Origin: Nitrososphaeraceae archaeon
GTDB taxonomy: Archaea; Thermoproteota; Nitrososphaeria; Nitrososphaerales; Nitrososphaeraceae
Assembly: GCA_021155845.1 (NCBI GenBank)
Contig: JAJNBK010000111.1
Coordinates: 1 to 11,692, forward strand
Direction: 5' to 3'
Length of the DNA: 11,692 bases
Part shown: in pieces, positions 1-7,835 of the stretch
Position numbering within the stretch: position 1 is the stretch's first letter
Layout: every line of letters starts with the position of its first letter
The notes under the pieces: model-generated
What the model was told of the DNA's origin: nothing
Database searches by the model: none
The model's input: the letters and a program-made list of their open reading frames with translations, nothing else
Program-made: the position numbers and the translations under genes

Positions 1-6
1 TTCTGA

Positions 7-609
7 TTACATCCATGGAAACCGCTTGTTTCTCCTATAATATTCGACTAATCCACCTTCTAACAACATCTGTTGCATAAATTCTGGAACCTTCCTTGCA
101 TGAAATATTCCTTTTGTCCGTATGTTTTCCACAGTAAAGTTTCCAATGTCTACCTTAAGCTCATCTCCCTGAACTACTTTACCTTTTATTTCTGAAATTT
201 CGAGAGCTGGAAGTCCAATAGTAAATGCGTTCCTATAGAAGATGCGGGCAAAACTTTCTGCTATAACAATAGATATTCCTGCATACTTTAATGCTACTGG
301 AGCCTGTTCTCTACTGGATCCGCCTCCAAAATTTTTTCCCGCCACTATAAAGTCACCTTTGGATATCTTTGTCGGAAAATCGGGATCAATTCCATACATA
401 GCATATTTTGCCATCTCATAAGGATCGTTGGTCCTGCTTTTGAATCTGAACGGTATAATTATGTCCGTATTAATGTCATCTCCAAAAACCCAAGCTTTTC
501 CATTTAAAATGGCAGTAGTGACAACTGGAGGAGGCACTGTTCCTGGTGGTGGTGATGGCATCAATGGGGAAGAATGTGGCGAAGATTCTGGAGTTGGTTT
601 ATTATTCAT
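7..609 (-). CDS. leuD: 3-isopropylmalate dehydratase small subunit (LeuD / homoaconitase small-subunit family)
   Basis: Small (swivel-domain) subunit of the aconitase-family enzyme that, with LeuC, isomerises 2- and 3-isopropylmalate in leucine synthesis; the family also contains homoaconitase small subunits. The 200-residue protein has the family landmarks in order: [11 protein letters not shown] near residue 43, GIDPDFP near 73, the [10 protein letters not shown] active-site loop near 95-104, then [17 protein letters not shown]. The first ~35 residues form a Pro/Ser/Thr-rich extension ([12 protein letters not shown]) absent from typical ~165-residue archaeal LeuD; the rest appears complete. 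I chose ATG 609 over the upstream TTG at 633, because GGAGGT lies 9 nt before ATG 609 and the leuC TGA ends 1 nt before it, which fits translational coupling. The specificity-loop region reads [10 protein letters not shown], so leucine versus lysine-type substrate cannot be settled here. Family assignment is firm; exact substrate is inference. Confidence 0.92.
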   Translation of the reverse strand: MNNKPTPESSPHSSPLMPSPPPGTVPPPVVTTAILNGKAWVFGDDINTDIIIPFRFKSRTNDPYEMAKYAMYGIDPDFPTKISKGDFIVAGKNFGGGSSREQAPVALKYAGISIVIAESFARIFYRNAFTIGLPALEISEIKGKVVQGDELKVDIGNFTVENIRTKGIFHARKVPEFMQQMLLEGGLVEYYRRNKRFPWM

Positions 610-610
610 G

Positions 611-1733
611 TCAGAGAAACCTCCGTGGATCAATTATTTTTCCTTCAATTGCAGATGCAGCAACAGTAGCTGGAGATGCAAGATATACTTTTGATGAAAG
701 CGCCCCCATTCTTCCAACAAAATTTCTTGAAGAGGAAGATAAACAAATTTCAGATTCCCCTAATGCACCAAGATGAGTACCAACACATGCTCCACATGTA
801 GCATTGGTAAAAACTGCTCCTGATTCAAGATAAATTTCTACGTATCCACGTTTAATGGCCTCTTCATATACTTTGACAGATGCAGGAGTAACTACACACC
901 GTGTATTTTTATGAACTTTTCTGCCCTTTAATATACGTGCTGCTATCTCAAGATCTTCTATCCTGCCGTTTGTAGAAGAACCTATGAAAGCCTGATCGAT
1001 TTCCATTCCACCTATTTCTTCAACTGAATGTACTAAATCTGGATGATCTGGACCAGCCACCATTGGAATAAGTTCTAGTCTGCTCATCAGTAGGGAATAC
1101 GGAAATCTTGGCACCGCATTCCATTGAAGCATTGCTTATACATGCTCTTGAGTCAATACTAAACTCCTTTCTGGTATTGTCATTTGCATATGTCCACTCC
1201 AAAGCCTTATAATTGGCTCCATCTTCACCAACCTTTCCAATATAATCGAGTATTAGATCTCTGGCAGAAACCCCTTTACTAAAATTGCCCGATAATTTAA
1301 TTTTTATTGTTTCTGGTACGCGTAGCCACATTTGGCCTGTAGCCCATACAGCTGCCAGTTCAGTACTTCCAATTCCAGTGGCAAATGCCGAAATACATCC
1401 AGCTTGACATGTATGAGAATCTGCGCCGAGTATCATCATACCGGGAACAGCAAGATATTCAAGAATATGCTGATGAGATATAGAACCTTCAACTAACATA
1501 CAGCTATGCTTTGAAGCAAAACCTCTCATCATAGCGTGTAGATTTGCGACCTTTTCATCTGCTGCAGGAAATGTATGATCTATGACTAGCAAAACCCTTG
1601 AAGGGTTAAAGAGTTTATTCACTCGCATTTCATTTAATGAACGTATTGCCAAAGGACCCGTACTGTCTTGTGCCATAGCAAGATCCACATCTACAATTGC
1701 AATATCGCTGTTTTGCTGTGCTAATGACTGCAT
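611..1733 (-). pseudogene. leuC: 3-isopropylmalate dehydratase large subunit, internal gap plus frame change
   Basis: Large, Fe-S-carrying subunit partner of the downstream leuD, in two frames. The upstream frame (1733 down to about 1075) carries VDLAMAQDSTGPLAIRS, the EGSISHQ motif, GADSHTC with the first cluster cysteine (Cys109) and SMECGAKISVFPTDEQTR. The downstream frame (about 1080 to 611) resumes at LELIPMVAGPDHPDLVHSV and carries the STNGR motif, ATCGACVG with the other two cluster cysteines and SSRNFVGRMG. Family members have roughly 35 residues between the DEQTR-like and LELIP-like positions; these are missing, so this is more than a one-base slip. The N-terminus is also about 15-20 residues short: an in-frame TGA lies 12 codons before ATG 1733. 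All three cluster cysteines survive across the two pieces. A homoaconitase large subunit is an alternative. Either a pseudogene or a sequence error. Confidence 0.85.
619..624 (-). promoter_or_regulatory. Shine-Dalgarno site of leuD
   Basis: On the minus strand this reads GGAGGT, complementary to the archaeal 16S rRNA 3' end, 9 nt before ATG 609. It lies inside the last codons of leuC and decides the leuD start against TTG 633, which precedes it. Confidence 0.7.
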
Positions 1734-1807
1734 ATAAGTTCCAATCCCAATCAGATATTTTAAGCATCAGTTTTTATTACTTATGGATATTTATCTTATT
1801 TAATAAT

Positions 1808-1973
1808 CTAAAAAATTGTCTTTATAACTGATATAACAAGAGTATAACTTGTTCCAGCTGAATCAAAAACAAAGTCATATCCACTTTTCTTAAGGGTAAA
1901 GCGAGACATTAGATGCGGTATAAATTGCAGCTATTGAATTAATAGTGTCATCATCATAATGAACTCTACGCAT
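1808..1973 (-). pseudogene. Short gene remnant in two frames, unidentified
   Basis: This gene-poor stretch between leuC and the small ORF at 2088 holds one candidate remnant. ATG 1973 opens MRRVHYDDDTINSIAAIY and stops at 1890. An overlapping frame (1900 to 1808) continues with FTLKKSGYDFVFDSAGTSYT to a TAG. The two read like consecutive parts of one protein after a frame change. The acidic DDD near the start followed by LKKSGYDF.FDSAG loosely recalls the beginning of a response-regulator receiver domain, but the piece is too short to assign. The rest of 1734-2087 shows nothing I can support. Confidence 0.3.
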
Positions 1974-2087
1974 GATCTAGATTCACAATAACATTTTTGA
2001 TTATAATTACAAAATATTGGAGAAAGATCTCGATTAGTAATACTATGGTTAATATCTTAATTTGACATCAAAGATTATATATATATA

Positions 2088-2303
2088 CTAATCTCGCTCA
2101 TGAACTTTAGATTCGTTTATTTTTGGCTTTTTATTATCTGGAATTTTAAATCCACGGGCAAATTTGCTAATTTTTGACGCTATAACTTTAGACTTGTTTG
2201 CAGGAAGTTCGTTTATACCATCTTCTATTCGTTCTGCTTGGAAATTATCTGCTGGCTGTTGCTGCTTGTTAGTATCATTGTCATCTTTTGATAGAGGATG
2301 CAT
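2088..2303 (-). CDS. Small charged hypothetical protein, 71 residues
   Basis: ATG 2303 to TAG 2088. The product is polar with no membrane segment: an acidic/Gln-rich N-terminal half (SKDDNDTNKQQQPADNF) and a strongly basic C-terminal half (KSKVIASKISKFARGFKIP, then KKPKINESK). I do not recognise the family. The polarity of the two halves would fit a small nucleic-acid- or partner-binding protein, but that is inference. It starts 8 nt after the last stop of the frame-broken remnant at 2312-2813, on the same strand, so it may be the surviving distal gene of a former operon. No strong ribosome binding site precedes the ATG. A non-random charge pattern supports a real gene, but the short length keeps confidence modest. 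Confidence 0.5.
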   Translation of the reverse strand: MHPLSKDDNDTNKQQQPADNFQAERIEDGINELPANKSKVIASKISKFARGFKIPDNKKPKINESKVHERD

Positions 2304-2311
2304 TATTGTAT

Positions 2312-2813
2312 CTATTATATAGTTATAATATATGATAAATATTTGGTTTGGTACTTTATCAATAGAAAGTCATTTAACATGTCTGCTAGGTTATAGATAG
2401 ACTTAGATTTTTCCTCTGCTCTTATTATTATACTATACAAAATTTTCTCTCCAATAGATCAAAATTATCCTTTCCTATTTCATGTATTCTGTGAAGGATT
2501 AGCTGTTTTATTGCTTGCAAATCATTCATACTGGATTCTAAATGAGATTTCATTGTCCAGATCAGCTAGGCTCCTTTGTAGAGAACTGAGCACCTCCCCT
2601 ATATCTTTAGTAGTTGAGTCAAATTTTTTATAATATTTTATCTGGTTTCTTATAGGTAGACTCTACAATCTTGCGACTTTCAATCGAAAACGCATCTTTA
2701 GAAATCAAGGTGGTTAAACTAAAAGATGAACCAAGATGGCTAGGCTCTTGGGAGAGAATAGCAAGCTTGTCCGTACCACATCTCTGATACTGTTTTTCCT
2801 GCAGCGATGTTAT
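2312..2813 (-). pseudogene. Frame-broken gene remnant, helical/coiled-coil-like, unidentified
   Basis: Four overlapping or abutting open segments on the minus strand give protein-like sequence in changing frames. 2813-2628 contains TDKLAILSQEPSHLGSSF and FSIESRKIVESTYKKPDK. 2662-2522 contains YYKKFDSTTKDIGEVLSSL and SLADLDNEISFRIQ. 2553-2428 contains MNDLQAIKQLILHRIHEIGK and NFDLLERK. 2458-2312 contains EKILYSIIIRAEEKSKSI and YNLADMLNDFLLIKY. Read in order they give a roughly 150-180-residue, largely helical protein with heptad-like Leu/Ile spacing (LSSLQRSLADLDNEI; LQAIKQLILHRIHEI). Three frame changes are needed. The N-terminal part overlaps the thermosome remnant in another frame, so the 5' boundary is uncertain. 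No family recognised. Joining the pieces is my inference. Confidence 0.5.
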
Positions 2814-2892
2814 TTATTTGTGCTTGTCTGTCTTTTGTTTCTGTATTACCTTCCTTTAAAACTACACTTGGGACTGGTTGTTGTACCAACAT
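2740..2892 (-). pseudogene. Thermosome (group II chaperonin) subunit, N-terminal remnant
   Basis: ATG 2892 opens MLVQQPVPSVVLKEGNTETK then DRQAQINNIAAGKTVSEM, which matches the conserved beginning of archaeal thermosome subunits (xPVxVLKEGxxxxxGREAQxxNIAAAKxVAExVRSSLGP). The genuine frame is lost after SEM: the neighbouring frame continues VRTSLLFSPKSLAILV, a corrupted form of VRSSLGPRGLDKMLV, while the ATG frame stops at 2740. No ATP-binding (GDGTT) or apical-domain sequence follows, so about 500 residues of a normal ~550-residue subunit are absent. An AGGTGA ribosome binding site 9 nt before the ATG is intact, so this is the true 5' end of a gene joined to unrelated sequence or decayed beyond recognition. 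The match is my reading of the motif, not a database hit. Confidence 0.75.
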
Positions 2893-2901
2893 AGTTTATT
2901 T

Positions 2902-2907
2902 TCACCT
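2902..2907 (-). promoter_or_regulatory. Shine-Dalgarno site of the thermosome remnant
   Basis: Reads AGGTGA on the minus strand, 9 nt before ATG 2892. It is one of the best ribosome binding sites in the window, yet it serves an open frame of only 50 codons. Confidence 0.6.
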
Positions 2908-3023
2908 ATGTTAGTAACTTAAATTGTTTAACTGGAATTAAGTTTTTTTGGTTGGTTTATAGTAGCATTGGCAGAGGATTACTACTTGCTAATTATCCAT
3001 AATGGGAGGGTGTTTTGTTGTTG

Positions 3024-3283
3024 TCATCCTGAAACGCAGCTGCTAAAACCGCATTCAATACACAAATTGCAACCTTCAGTGATTATTAATCTTGCTTTGC
3101 ATGATGGACAGGTATTATCCTCATTTGATTCCATTATAGGTGCTTGCATTGATTTGTCTGGCGTATCCAGCAGTATTGACGTTGAAATTGTTTCGGTAGG
3201 TAAGTCTTCATCTTCTTCGATCTTAGTTTGTTCAAAGATCTTTTCTATTTGGTCTCTGATATATGGTTCTTTTATGTTTCTTT
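3024..3283 (-). pseudogene. Displaced C-terminal tail of the ribonucleotide reductase
   Basis: Continuation of the reductase in another frame. It reads IKEPYIRDQIEKIFEQTK, then an acidic linker, and ends with CPSCKARLIITEGCNLCIEC and GFSSC, the Cys-rich tail usual for class II reductases, thought to bind zinc or relay electrons to the active site. The join lies near 3279-3283, where the catalytic frame ends GLKET-stop. Family members continue after GLK with a segment containing a YRDGS motif; neither frame contains it, so a segment of about 30 or more residues seems to be missing as well as the frame. Without a start codon or ribosome binding site, separate translation is unlikely. Confidence 0.85.
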
Positions 3284-5632
3284 TAATCCAAGTTCGTGTG
3301 ACAAGAGATATGCATACTTGACATCTTCTGCAGTAACATCTCCTGGCATATTGATGGTTTTTGCAATGGCATTGCCAATCCATTTTTGCCATACCGCCTG
3401 GGCCAATATATGATCAGTCCAATGTATATCTATTGCAGTAACAAACGTTTTCTGAATCCATTCTGGAATTTCAGCCAAACCACGAACTGAACCATAATTA
3501 TTTGCGATTTTTGCAAGTATCTCATCATTGTAAAGACCGCTTTCCTTCAACACATTTTCAAAAATCCTATTAGTATAGAAGAACCTACCGACTGTCACAC
3601 GTTTTTCGAAAACCAGTGCAAACATCGGTTCAACACCATTTGAAGTATCTGCAATCATAGATAATGTACCGGTAGGAGCAATAGTGGATGTCCAAGAGTT
3701 TCGGATTCCATGTTTTTGAATTTTTTTAATTAATGAATCCCAATTGTATGCATGTGTTTCTGTTGGTAACTCATAATATCCTGCGATAGGTATTTTACCT
3801 TTTACATAATCTGTATCTTTGAATAAGGGAAATGGTCCTCTTACCTTTGCAATAGCAACACTTTCTTCCATACTGTAGTATGATACTGCTTCTGCCAGTT
3901 TGTACATGAATGCATAGCCATCATTTGAATCATATGGAATTTTAAGTAGGAATAGCAAGTCAGCAATACCCATTATGCCAAGGCCTATTCTTCTTGTTAG
4001 CTTTGTATTGATATCAATTTCTTCTACTGGATACTTATTCATATCTATAATATTATCTAAGAATCTGGAGGAGACTCTTATTGCCTGCTCGTATTTTTGC
4101 CAATCAAATTCAAACATTCCATCTGCCTTGCGCTTTACAAAGTTTGCAAGATTGATTGAACCTAGATTGCATGATTCATAAGGATATAATGATTGTTCGC
4201 CGCATGGGTTTGTTGCACGCAAAGGTCCACCCTTTGCATTTATAATTGGATTATATTTGTTAATATTATCAAAGAAGATAACACCTGGTTCCGCACTTTT
4301 CCATGCACTAAATGCTATTAGATCCATTAATTGATGTGAATCGATCTGCTTTAGAGGCTCATGAGTTCTGGGATTACGTAGTGTATACTTGTGGTTATCC
4401 TTGTTTACAAGCGACTTCCAAAAATCTTCCCAGACGCCAACACTGACATTAAAGTTTTCAAATACGCCAGGTTTTGTCTTGGCCGTTATAAACTTTTCAA
4501 TATCTGGATGCCATGCCTCTAATATACCCATATTTGCGCCACGTCTCTTTCCGCCTTGTTTTACTACATCGGTTATAGTATCAATGATTCTCATAAAAGA
4601 CGTTGGACCTGATGCAACTCCAGATGTTGAAGCAACAATATCTCCTTCTGGTCTTAGGTCGGAGTAATTTATTCCAACACCTCCACCTGATTTGAAAATC
4701 ATGGCCGCATCAGTTGATGATCTCATGATCTTAAACATGTCGTCTGACATATCAAGAACAAAACAAGCTGACAATTGACCAAGACGTGCACCTGCATTCA
4801 TCAATGTTGGGGTATTTGGTAGAAAATCTCTTGATACCATCAAATTATAGTACTCCTTGATCCTATCTTCGTATACGCTTAACTTGCTTTCAGCTATCAT
4901 TCTAAGCAGTTCTTTAAAGCCAACTTTCATACGACCTATCTTTGCTAGAGATACATAGTGTCGAATGAGAGATTCAAAGTGATATTTGTTCAGATAGTAA
5001 TCTCCTATCTTTAATTTTAGATCAAAGTCATCTATTTTTGCATAATATTTCTCTGCTTCTTCGATGTTTTGGTTATGCCCACCTGTTAAATTGAACAATT
5101 GAGAATCATGCAATACATCGGGAAGTGCAACCAGAATTGCTACTCTTTCAAACATTTGTTTTGGACCTTCTATGATCTCACCATTGTTATCTCGTAACAG
5201 ATAACGCGCAGCTAAAACTCTAAGGGAATTAATATCAAATACCTTATCAACTTCATCAAGCACCTTCTTATTTAGAATTCTCATCTTCTCATCTCGAACT
5301 TTGCGCCGCTCATGCCTATACAGGATATACGCCTTTGCCGTTTCAGACAAACCTTCTTCAATGAGAATTGATTCCACCATATCTTGCACATCTTCAACAC
5401 TTGCAATTGCAACTTTTCCAGTAGATCCGTAACCACTTTGAACCATTTTCTCTATAACCCTATTTGCCAACCTTTCTGCCAATGGATAATCTGCTTTACC
5501 GGTCACTACAAGTGCTTTGTAAATTGCATTTGATATCTTAGAATGCGTAAAATTAACAACTCTGCCATCTCTTTTTTTAATGTTCACGATTAAGTTATCT
5601 TTTGAGTCATTGAACTCCGTTACACCCGCCAT
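3272..5632 (-). CDS. nrdJ: Adenosylcobalamin-dependent (class II) ribonucleoside-diphosphate reductase, catalytic part
   Basis: Converts ribonucleotides to deoxyribonucleotides in the cytoplasm by radical chemistry, with the thiyl radical generated through vitamin B12. The 786 residues run: ATP-cone domain (about 13-112, KKRDGRVVNFTHSKISNAIY), then the ten-stranded barrel with SACFVL (Cys290), GGGVGINYSDLRP, GKRRGANMGIL, the radical loop NPCGEQ (Asn475, Cys477, Glu479), ESCNLGSINL (Cys488), the phosphate loop APTGT (652-656) and SNGVEPMFA. Cys290 and Cys488 sit where the redox pair is expected. No small-subunit gene is seen, as expected for class II. ATG 5632 follows a purine-rich AGAAAGAG stretch and is the natural start just before the ATP cone. 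The frame ends prematurely after LGLK; the Cys-rich tail follows in another frame at 3024-3283. The barrel looks complete, but turnover would probably fail without the tail unless supplied in trans. Confidence 0.92.
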   Translation of the reverse strand: MAGVTEFNDSKDNLIVNIKKRDGRVVNFTHSKISNAIYKALVVTGKADYPLAERLANRVIEKMVQSGYGSTGKVAIASVEDVQDMVESILIEEGLSETAKAYILYRHERRKVRDEKMRILNKKVLDEVDKVFDINSLRVLAARYLLRDNNGEIIEGPKQMFERVAILVALPDVLHDSQLFNLTGGHNQNIEEAEKYYAKIDDFDLKLKIGDYYLNKYHFESLIRHYVSLAKIGRMKVGFKELLRMIAESKLSVYEDRIKEYYNLMVSRDFLPNTPTLMNAGARLGQLSACFVLDMSDDMFKIMRSSTDAAMIFKSGGGVGINYSDLRPEGDIVASTSGVASGPTSFMRIIDTITDVVKQGGKRRGANMGILEAWHPDIEKFITAKTKPGVFENFNVSVGVWEDFWKSLVNKDNHKYTLRNPRTHEPLKQIDSHQLMDLIAFSAWKSAEPGVIFFDNINKYNPIINAKGGPLRATNPCGEQSLYPYESCNLGSINLANFVKRKADGMFEFDWQKYEQAIRVSSRFLDNIIDMNKYPVEEIDINTKLTRRIGLGIMGIADLLFLLKIPYDSNDGYAFMYKLAEAVSYYSMEESVAIAKVRGPFPLFKDTDYVKGKIPIAGYYELPTETHAYNWDSLIKKIQKHGIRNSWTSTIAPTGTLSMIADTSNGVEPMFALVFEKRVTVGRFFYTNRIFENVLKESGLYNDEILAKIANNYGSVRGLAEIPEWIQKTFVTAIDIHWTDHILAQAVWQKWIGNAIAKTINMPGDVTAEDVKYAYLLSHELGLKET

Positions 5633-5680
5633 CTCTTTCTTTATTGATAGATTTTAGTTTAAAAAGCTAGCTCTACATAT

Positions 5681-5690
5681 TATATATAAT
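5681..5690 (-). promoter_or_regulatory. Probable TATA box of the reductase gene
   Basis: An ATTATATATA element on the minus strand about 50 nt before ATG 5632. With the usual archaeal spacing of ~25 nt from TATA to transcription start, it would give a leader of about 25 nt. The surrounding DNA is very AT-rich, so chance matches are common. Confidence 0.4.
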
Positions 5691-6421
5691 TTTTTATTAT
5701 GAAGCAGTACTAAAAGTATTACTAAATCGTTAGTATAATATCATTCCCATTATACAATATCAAGTGATTAAGTATAATGATCTAACAAATAGAACAGAAG
5801 TATTGTCTGTTATCTATAATTTGTTACTTCCTGGATAATGACAATAGCAAATAACTATATTACCACGTAATCTTAAAGGTAGCCAATTAGAATCCTTAGC
5901 TTAAATCTAAAATATTCTTTCCTTCCACCCATTTCATTTCTCTACATAGTATGAAATGAGATGACAGCCATATGTTAATATTTATTGTGTAGTTTACCTT
6001 TACTTGTATCTACAAAAACATATGGGAATAAATTGCTTAAATTTTTTGTTTCAAATGCTCTGTTGATAACCAAGTAACTGTAGTAAAGTTATTAAAAGCT
6101 AGGAGTATGCAAATTAATCAATTATAGATGTAATTTCATTCGCTCTATTATCTATCAGATGACTGAGGAGATTAGGTACCTGCTATTATTCCACACATAA
6201 GTGGAAAGATGCCAAATCTGATATATGCATTTCAATTTAATATCTATCAATCTATACAACTGTTTTATCTTTCATTATCCCATTTGATACTGGGGCGGTT
6301 AATAATAATAAAGAAGAAATTTTTAAACTAGTAGTACCACAAATATCTATTAGAAGATTACTTTTTCTTAAGGAATTTTATATATGTCATGTCAATATAT
6401 GTTATGAACTGATATACTAAA

Positions 6422-6428
6422 TTTATAA
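6422..6428 (+). promoter_or_regulatory. Probable TATA box of the UPF0248-like gene
   Basis: TTTATAA about 60 nt before ATG 6484. The expected transcription start near 6452 would leave a leader of about 30 nt containing GGAG at about 6464-6467. That is too far from the ATG for a standard ribosome binding site. Confidence 0.4.
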
Positions 6429-6483
6429 GTAAGATAACTCTAGCATCCATCGCAGTGGAAGCGGAGATAATAAAATCTAAAAT

Positions 6484-6705
6484 ATGACGCGGAAAGGTCG
6501 ACTCAAAGAAATTTTTAGTAAAGCTTTGTATGCGGATGACCCTAACCTCTATTCAGTAAGCTATCGTGAATTTAACTCGATTATTAAAGTTTCGTTGCCA
6601 GAATTCTTAAAGCTTTCAGAGGATTTTGAAATTATTCCTCCGAATAGAATTTTTTTAGTTGCAAGGGAAGGAAAAGTTCTATACCGCAAATTTGGTACCA
6701 CATAA
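6484..6705 (+). CDS. UPF0248/DUF504 (MJ1316-like) small protein
   Basis: A 73-residue protein without signal peptide or membrane segment. It begins MTRKGRLKEIFSKAL, has a central SVSYREFNSIIKVSLPEF and ends IIPPNRIFLVAREGKVLYRK. This layout (basic start with LKEI, a YxVxYR strand, a P-x-x-RI-x-x-V/I strand, then G-x-V/I-L-Y/W-RK) matches the short archaeal UPF0248 proteins such as MJ1316, a family proposed to recognise RNA ends. In that family the motif is usually IPxHRI; here His is replaced by Asn (PPNRI), so a proposed binding residue may be altered. The gene is uninterrupted, stands alone between two long non-coding regions, and has a TATA-like element 60 nt upstream. Family assignment is by motif only. 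Confidence 0.62.
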   Translation: MTRKGRLKEIFSKALYADDPNLYSVSYREFNSIIKVSLPEFLKLSEDFEIIPPNRIFLVAREGKVLYRKFGTT

Positions 6706-7089
6706 ATAACTTAATCAACTTTTGTGTCTGAATGCAGATAAAAGCAAACGATTGTTTTGAAATTTTTTAAAGATATTGATAAAACAAGTCAAATTGATTT
6801 GCAGGTATAGCCAATTTTTGATAGTCAGATATTTGTATATTCTAAGATGTTTTATCTGTCACAATTTTATATATATATTGCATTATTTTATAGATAGATG
6901 ATATTCCGAAACATCAAAGTGTATCATAATTAAATAGGATTTCGCATATTAACAAAATAATAGTAACGCAATGACACTTTATTGGAACATCACAGAAAAA
7001 GAAAGAGGAGGAAAAGATGGATCAACTATCAATAAAAAATCATCTTTGAACTAGCGTAGTAATATGATTTACTAGTCAAAAGAAAATTA

Positions 7090-7285
7090 AAGTCCGACTA
7101 GCACTCGAAGACATGTGGTTTTCCCTGCAAGACTGCTACAATAAGTTCCAAAGTAGGTTAACCTATTAACCTAAGACGACAACTCATCGTTCCCATGGGA
7201 GTTGCAAGCCTTTACTTGTAACCTAGACCTATACGATGTATCGTTCCTCTCTTTCGGCTAATCGAACAATTAGTGTACGTAGGGA
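7090..7285. ncRNA. Candidate structured RNA, family unknown, strand undetermined
   Basis: By my count this block is about 42% G+C, against about 22% in 7321-7380. It is dense in inverted repeats with short loops: AGGTTAA-CCTA-TTAACCT, CAACTC with GAGTTG around a 13-nt loop (about 7180-7204), CTAAT-CGAACA-ATTAG (about 7258-7273), ACGAT-GT-ATCGT, and CTAGTC (7072-7077) pairing with GACTAG (7096-7101) at the edge. No frame is open through it. I looked for tRNA, RNase P and SRP RNA landmarks and found none I could trust. A remnant of mobile DNA or of a more G+C-rich gene is the main alternative. Confidence 0.3.
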
Positions 7286-7431
7286 AAATATATAGCCTTG
7301 TTTGTCAAATCAATTATTAAGAAGAGTGTAATAATCTTAACTTCATTTATATTCTATTATGACAATAACTTTTGAGTTAATTGTACAACAGATAGATAAA
7401 TACAAATTAAGCTATAAACTACGATGTAGTT

Positions 7432-7449
7432 GAAAAGAGACATCTTTTC
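7432..7449. repeat. Perfect 7-bp hairpin in gene-free DNA
   Basis: GAAAAGA-GACA-TCTTTTC is a perfect stem with a four-base loop. An outer AGTTG/CAACT pair could extend it with bulges. It lies about 150 nt beyond the candidate RNA block. It could be a 3' processing or termination hairpin, or chance. Confidence 0.4.
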
Positions 7450-7835
7450 TTATACAACTTTACCTATTTAATCCGCTCTGAAATTAGCAAATACCTATGA
7501 TGAATTTTAGAAGTAGTTCTACATGACTGATTCTTAGTTACAACAAGAAGAAATATATGATATACCCACGACAAATCGATGCTAACCATCTTAAAAGATC
7601 GTTACTATACAATAGTAAAGAATAGAATTTGATATCTAGTCTGAACAATTACTCTTGGTTGCATAGAGATATGTAATTAGATAATCCATAATCCTGTTTA
7701 ATATATCGAGTCATATTATTAATATTAAATAGAAAAAGCTTAATAGATATGGATAATTCAAGCTCCTTTACATATATATTAAATAAGAACAATGTTCAGG
7801 CGCATAATATATAACATAATAATGAAATACTTCTT

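Larger units (their letters stand above)
5633..6483. other. Divergent non-coding region with one clear inverted repeat
   Basis: About 850 nt between the divergently read reductase and the UPF0248-like gene. I find no tRNA-like sequence. An 8-bp inverted repeat, CATTTCAT at 5930-5937 and ATGAAATG at 5951-5958 with a 13-nt loop, could be an RNA hairpin or a dimeric operator. A weak open stretch without a start (6241-6420, plus strand, including VNNNKEEIFKLVVPQISIRR) may be a gene remnant, but its length is not unusual for chance. Confidence 0.4.
6706..7835. other. Long gene-free region
   Basis: About 1.1 kb with no supportable gene; open frames are all below ~30 codons. A ribosome-binding-site-like GGAGGAAAAG before an ATG at 7017 leads to only ten codons. 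The region contains the compositionally distinct block at 7090-7285 and the hairpin at 7432-7449, listed separately. The last ~100 nt before 7836 are AT-rich with a TATATATTAAATA stretch near 7772-7784 that could serve as promoter for the UDP-sugar dehydrogenase gene. Confidence 0.5.

Noticed and set aside
428..776. Plus-strand frames opposite leuD and leuC
   Set aside because: They are mirror frames of the Pro-rich leader and the LeuC C-terminus, both of which are clearly coding on the minus strand.
2968..3321. 117-codon open frame on the plus strand opposite the reductase tail
   Set aside because: It lies antisense to the Cys-rich tail of the reductase, whose sequence is clearly family-like, and its translation has no recognisable features.
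4389..4667. 92-codon plus-strand frame inside the reductase
   Set aside because: Antisense shadow of the conserved catalytic barrel.
6971..7054. Short ORF MTLYWNITEKERGGKDG and the overlapping GGAGG-ATG at 7017
   Set aside because: The ribosome-binding-site-like sequence is attractive, but the frames are 27 and 10 codons long and show no family features.
7090..7285. Assignment of the G+C-raised block to RNase P, SRP RNA or tRNA
   Set aside because: None of the conserved core sequences of those RNAs could be found on either strand, so the block is left unassigned.
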